22,970 nt of DNA. It comes from an uncultured Clostridia bacterium. Its GTDB lineage: Bacteria > Bacillota > Clostridia > TANB77 > CAG-508. A program made the translations under genes and the position numbers. Each line of letters begins with the position of its first letter. The stretch's first letter is position 1. Positions 21,836 through 22,970 of the stretch are shown in pieces. Where the stretch lies: assembly GCA_934149115.1 (NCBI GenBank), contig CAKPDW010000016.1:1-22970 (forward strand), written 5' to 3'. The notes below the pieces were generated by a model. It had not been told where the DNA came from. It made no database searches and was given only the letters and a program-made list of their open reading frames with translations.

Positions 21836-22291
21836 ATGAAAAAGCGGTTTATTTTTATGATGTGTTTGCTGGTATTTTTTACTATTACACTTTCTGGTTG
21901 TGGCAGTTCCACACAAAAAGCCGAAACTAAAAAGTTAAGCGACTATTCGTTTTTCGAAACTGAGGATTCAGAAGAATATCTTGAATTCTTAAACGAATTA
22001 GATCGTTCAAGTACCCAAGAAATAGTATCTATTTCAAATGGTGCATATAGTCATACATTTACCTGTCATACTCTTTATACTGTGACATATAAAGTATGCA
22101 AGAATGCAAAAGATACAAGTACTAAATATAGATATTCATTATTTGAAACTGAAGATGAACAAGAATATTTGTCATTTTTAAATGAATTGAGTAATGAGTA
22201 CGAAATAGTCGATATCTCTACTGGCACATATGCCTTCCGAGTTACCGGCCCATATAACATATTTATAATAACCTACAGAAAAAAATTATAA
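21836..22291 (+). CDS. Lipoprotein with two tandem copies of one domain
   Basis: 151 residues. Lipobox TLSGC with Cys22 after a basic start and a hydrophobic core. The mature part has two similar units: about 37-87 (YSFFETEDSEEYLEFLNELD) and about 100-149 (YSLFETEDEQEYLSFLNELS). They share Y-S-x-F-E-T-E-D, E-Y-L-x-F-L-N-E-L, then E-I-V-x-I-S-x-G-x-Y and a closing strand ending T-Y-[KR]-K; the first copy holds two cysteines (Cys77 and Cys88 region). This is an internal duplication, probably small alpha/beta domains exposed outside the cell. Start at 21836 follows AGGAGG. It is one of two plus-strand genes in this region and is followed by a terminator. I do not recognise a named family. Confidence 0.8.
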   Translation: MKKRFIFMMCLLVFFTITLSGCGSSTQKAETKKLSDYSFFETEDSEEYLEFLNELDRSSTQEIVSISNGAYSHTFTCHTLYTVTYKVCKNAKDTSTKYRYSLFETEDEQEYLSFLNELSNEYEIVDISTGTYAFRVTGPYNIFIITYRKKL

Positions 22292-22298
22292 ACCGTAA

Positions 22299-22336
22299 CC
22301 CTACTTTCAAATAAAACTGAGAGTAGGGCCTTTTAT
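22299..22336 (+). terminator. Terminator of the two-repeat lipoprotein gene
   Basis: Arms CCCTACTTTCA (22299-22309) and TGAGAGTAGGG (22318-22328) with one wobble pair, followed by CCTTTTATTATAT. Confidence 0.85.
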
Positions 22337-22383
22337 TATATATGGTACTTTCTATTCTATAGAAAACAAATAATCATGTTGCT

Positions 22384-22693
22384 CTAGTTTTTTTCGATTA
22401 AATCGGTATAATATATAATTTCTTTACCTAATTTTTTTGCATAATCTATTTCTAAATTTGTACTTTTTCCAATATAATTATTTATATTTACTACTAATAT
22501 AGCATCTGATAATTCTATTCTTTTAAAATGTGCTTCTTTCAGTTTTATTAATTGTTCTTCGGTTCTCCCTATATTCTCTAATACTGGATATACTGGTGTA
22601 AGAACGCAATATCCGTCTAACGCTATTTTTTCTGCAACTTTCATCATCTCTTTTTGAAATTTTAAACTTCCACATAATGTTACTATTTCACAT
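22384..22693 (-). pseudogene. Nucleoside 2-deoxyribosyltransferase-like protein with a one-base disruption at its start
   Basis: In the frame of the visible product the codons upstream of Met-Met read E-I-V-T-L-C-G-S-L-K-F-Q-K-E, then MMKVAEKIALDGYCVLTPVYP. CGSxKF is the first strand and loop of the deoxyribosyltransferase/SLOG-like fold, and SDAILVVNINNYIGKSTNLEIDYAKKLGKEI near the C terminus is the conserved second part, with Glu in the NLEI turn. The natural ATG at 22693 has a perfect GGAGG five bases upstream, but reads ATG TGA: one base too many to reach GAAATAGTAACA. Without that base it would be M-E-I-V-T-L-C-G-S. As written, only an 87-residue product lacking the first strand could start at 22647. 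Either a broken gene or a sequence error. It follows the Nudix-like fragment by 17 bases. Confidence 0.7.
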
Positions 22694-22710
22694 CAATACC
22701 TCCATACATT

Positions 22711-22970
22711 CTAATATTTATCAATATCTGTTCCACTTCTCAAATAAACTTTTATCTGTCTTATTATATGTGGTATATTATAGTTTCCTGCAAATTTAGA
22801 ATTATCCAATAATTCTTCGTTTATAGTTACCCATTCTAATTTATTTTTTTCTTCTACCAAAGTTACTTCATGTTTTAAAATTCCATAGTAAACTTGTAAT
22901 TTTTCGCTACTACTATAAAAAAATTCTTATGCTTTATTTTTAAATATTTTATTAAATATAAACCTAACAA
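22711..22970 (-). pseudogene. Probable Nudix-like protein fragment with a frameshift at a T run (enters from the right edge)
   Basis: On the minus strand a frame enters at 22970 and reads KIKHKNFF up to a run of seven T (22923-22917). Beyond it that frame soon stops, but the frame that continues sensibly reads YSSSEKLQVYYGILKHEV, then NKLEWVTINEELLD, then KFAGNYNIPHIIRQIKVYL, to the stop at 22711. A glutamate-rich middle, a [EK]xxW[VL]xxxEL segment and a final amphipathic helix are like the C-terminal part of Nudix hydrolases. One more T in the run would join both parts. The Nudix box itself would be beyond the edge, so the family is uncertain. The stop is 17 bases before the start of the deoxyribosyltransferase-like gene, so they were co-transcribed. 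Confidence 0.45.

Overview
The window is very AT-rich (roughly 70% A+T by eye), uses the standard code with strong AGGAGG-type ribosome binding sites, and encodes FtsY, LigA, PgsA, an UPF0182 membrane protein, a DUF5665 protein, a CadC/SmtB-type repressor and a SipW-type signal peptidase. Together these point to a low-GC Firmicute, most likely an uncultured gut-type member of the Clostridia (inference; no marker here fixes the genus). Almost everything is on the minus strand.

Layout from left to right. (1) 1-358: the N-terminal part of galE, running off the left edge. (2) 462-3003: a metal-efflux operon, transcribed leftward: ArsR-family repressor, free-standing heavy-metal-associated (HMA) domain protein, P1B-type Zn/Cd/Pb ATPase, with a near-consensus promoter holding one operator palindrome and a second palindrome before the first ribosome binding site. 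(3) 3029-6589: a four-gene export operon: a small secreted protein with an atypical signal peptide, a SipW-type (Ser/His) signal peptidase with a long multi-pass membrane extension, a DUF5305-like membrane protein, and a second secreted protein whose signal region matches the first. This is the most system-like part of the window: a candidate TasA/camelysin-like surface-fibre export module. (4) 6682-7775: an orphan coiled-coil protein on the plus strand, with its own promoter and terminator. (5) 7800-9797: a DUF4116-repeat protein and an intracellular GH13 alpha-amylase. (6) 9843-10415: a pilin-like or pseudopilin-like single-pass protein with its own terminator. (7) 10531-11142: a run of nested inverted repeats followed by rnpB (RNase P RNA), with promoter. 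(8) 11151-18227: a housekeeping run: ftsY, UPF0182, DUF5665, pgsA, ligA and a small hypothetical gene. (9) 18355-22336: an accessory region of small, poorly known genes: an acidic lipoprotein, a papain-like peptidase candidate, a small Cys-rich protein, an HD-domain phosphohydrolase with an HE in place of HD, a small membrane protein, an unrecognised 123-residue protein and a lipoprotein made of two tandem copies of one domain. (10) 22384-22970: two adjacent genes (2-deoxyribosyltransferase-like and probably Nudix-like) that each appear to need a one-base shift to read through, so they are either decaying or the end of this sequence contains errors.

There is no CRISPR array, tRNA, insertion sequence or phage module that I can support. 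The best candidates for something little described are the SipW/DUF5305/two-substrate operon, the structured region beside rnpB, and the small-gene island at 19-22 kb.
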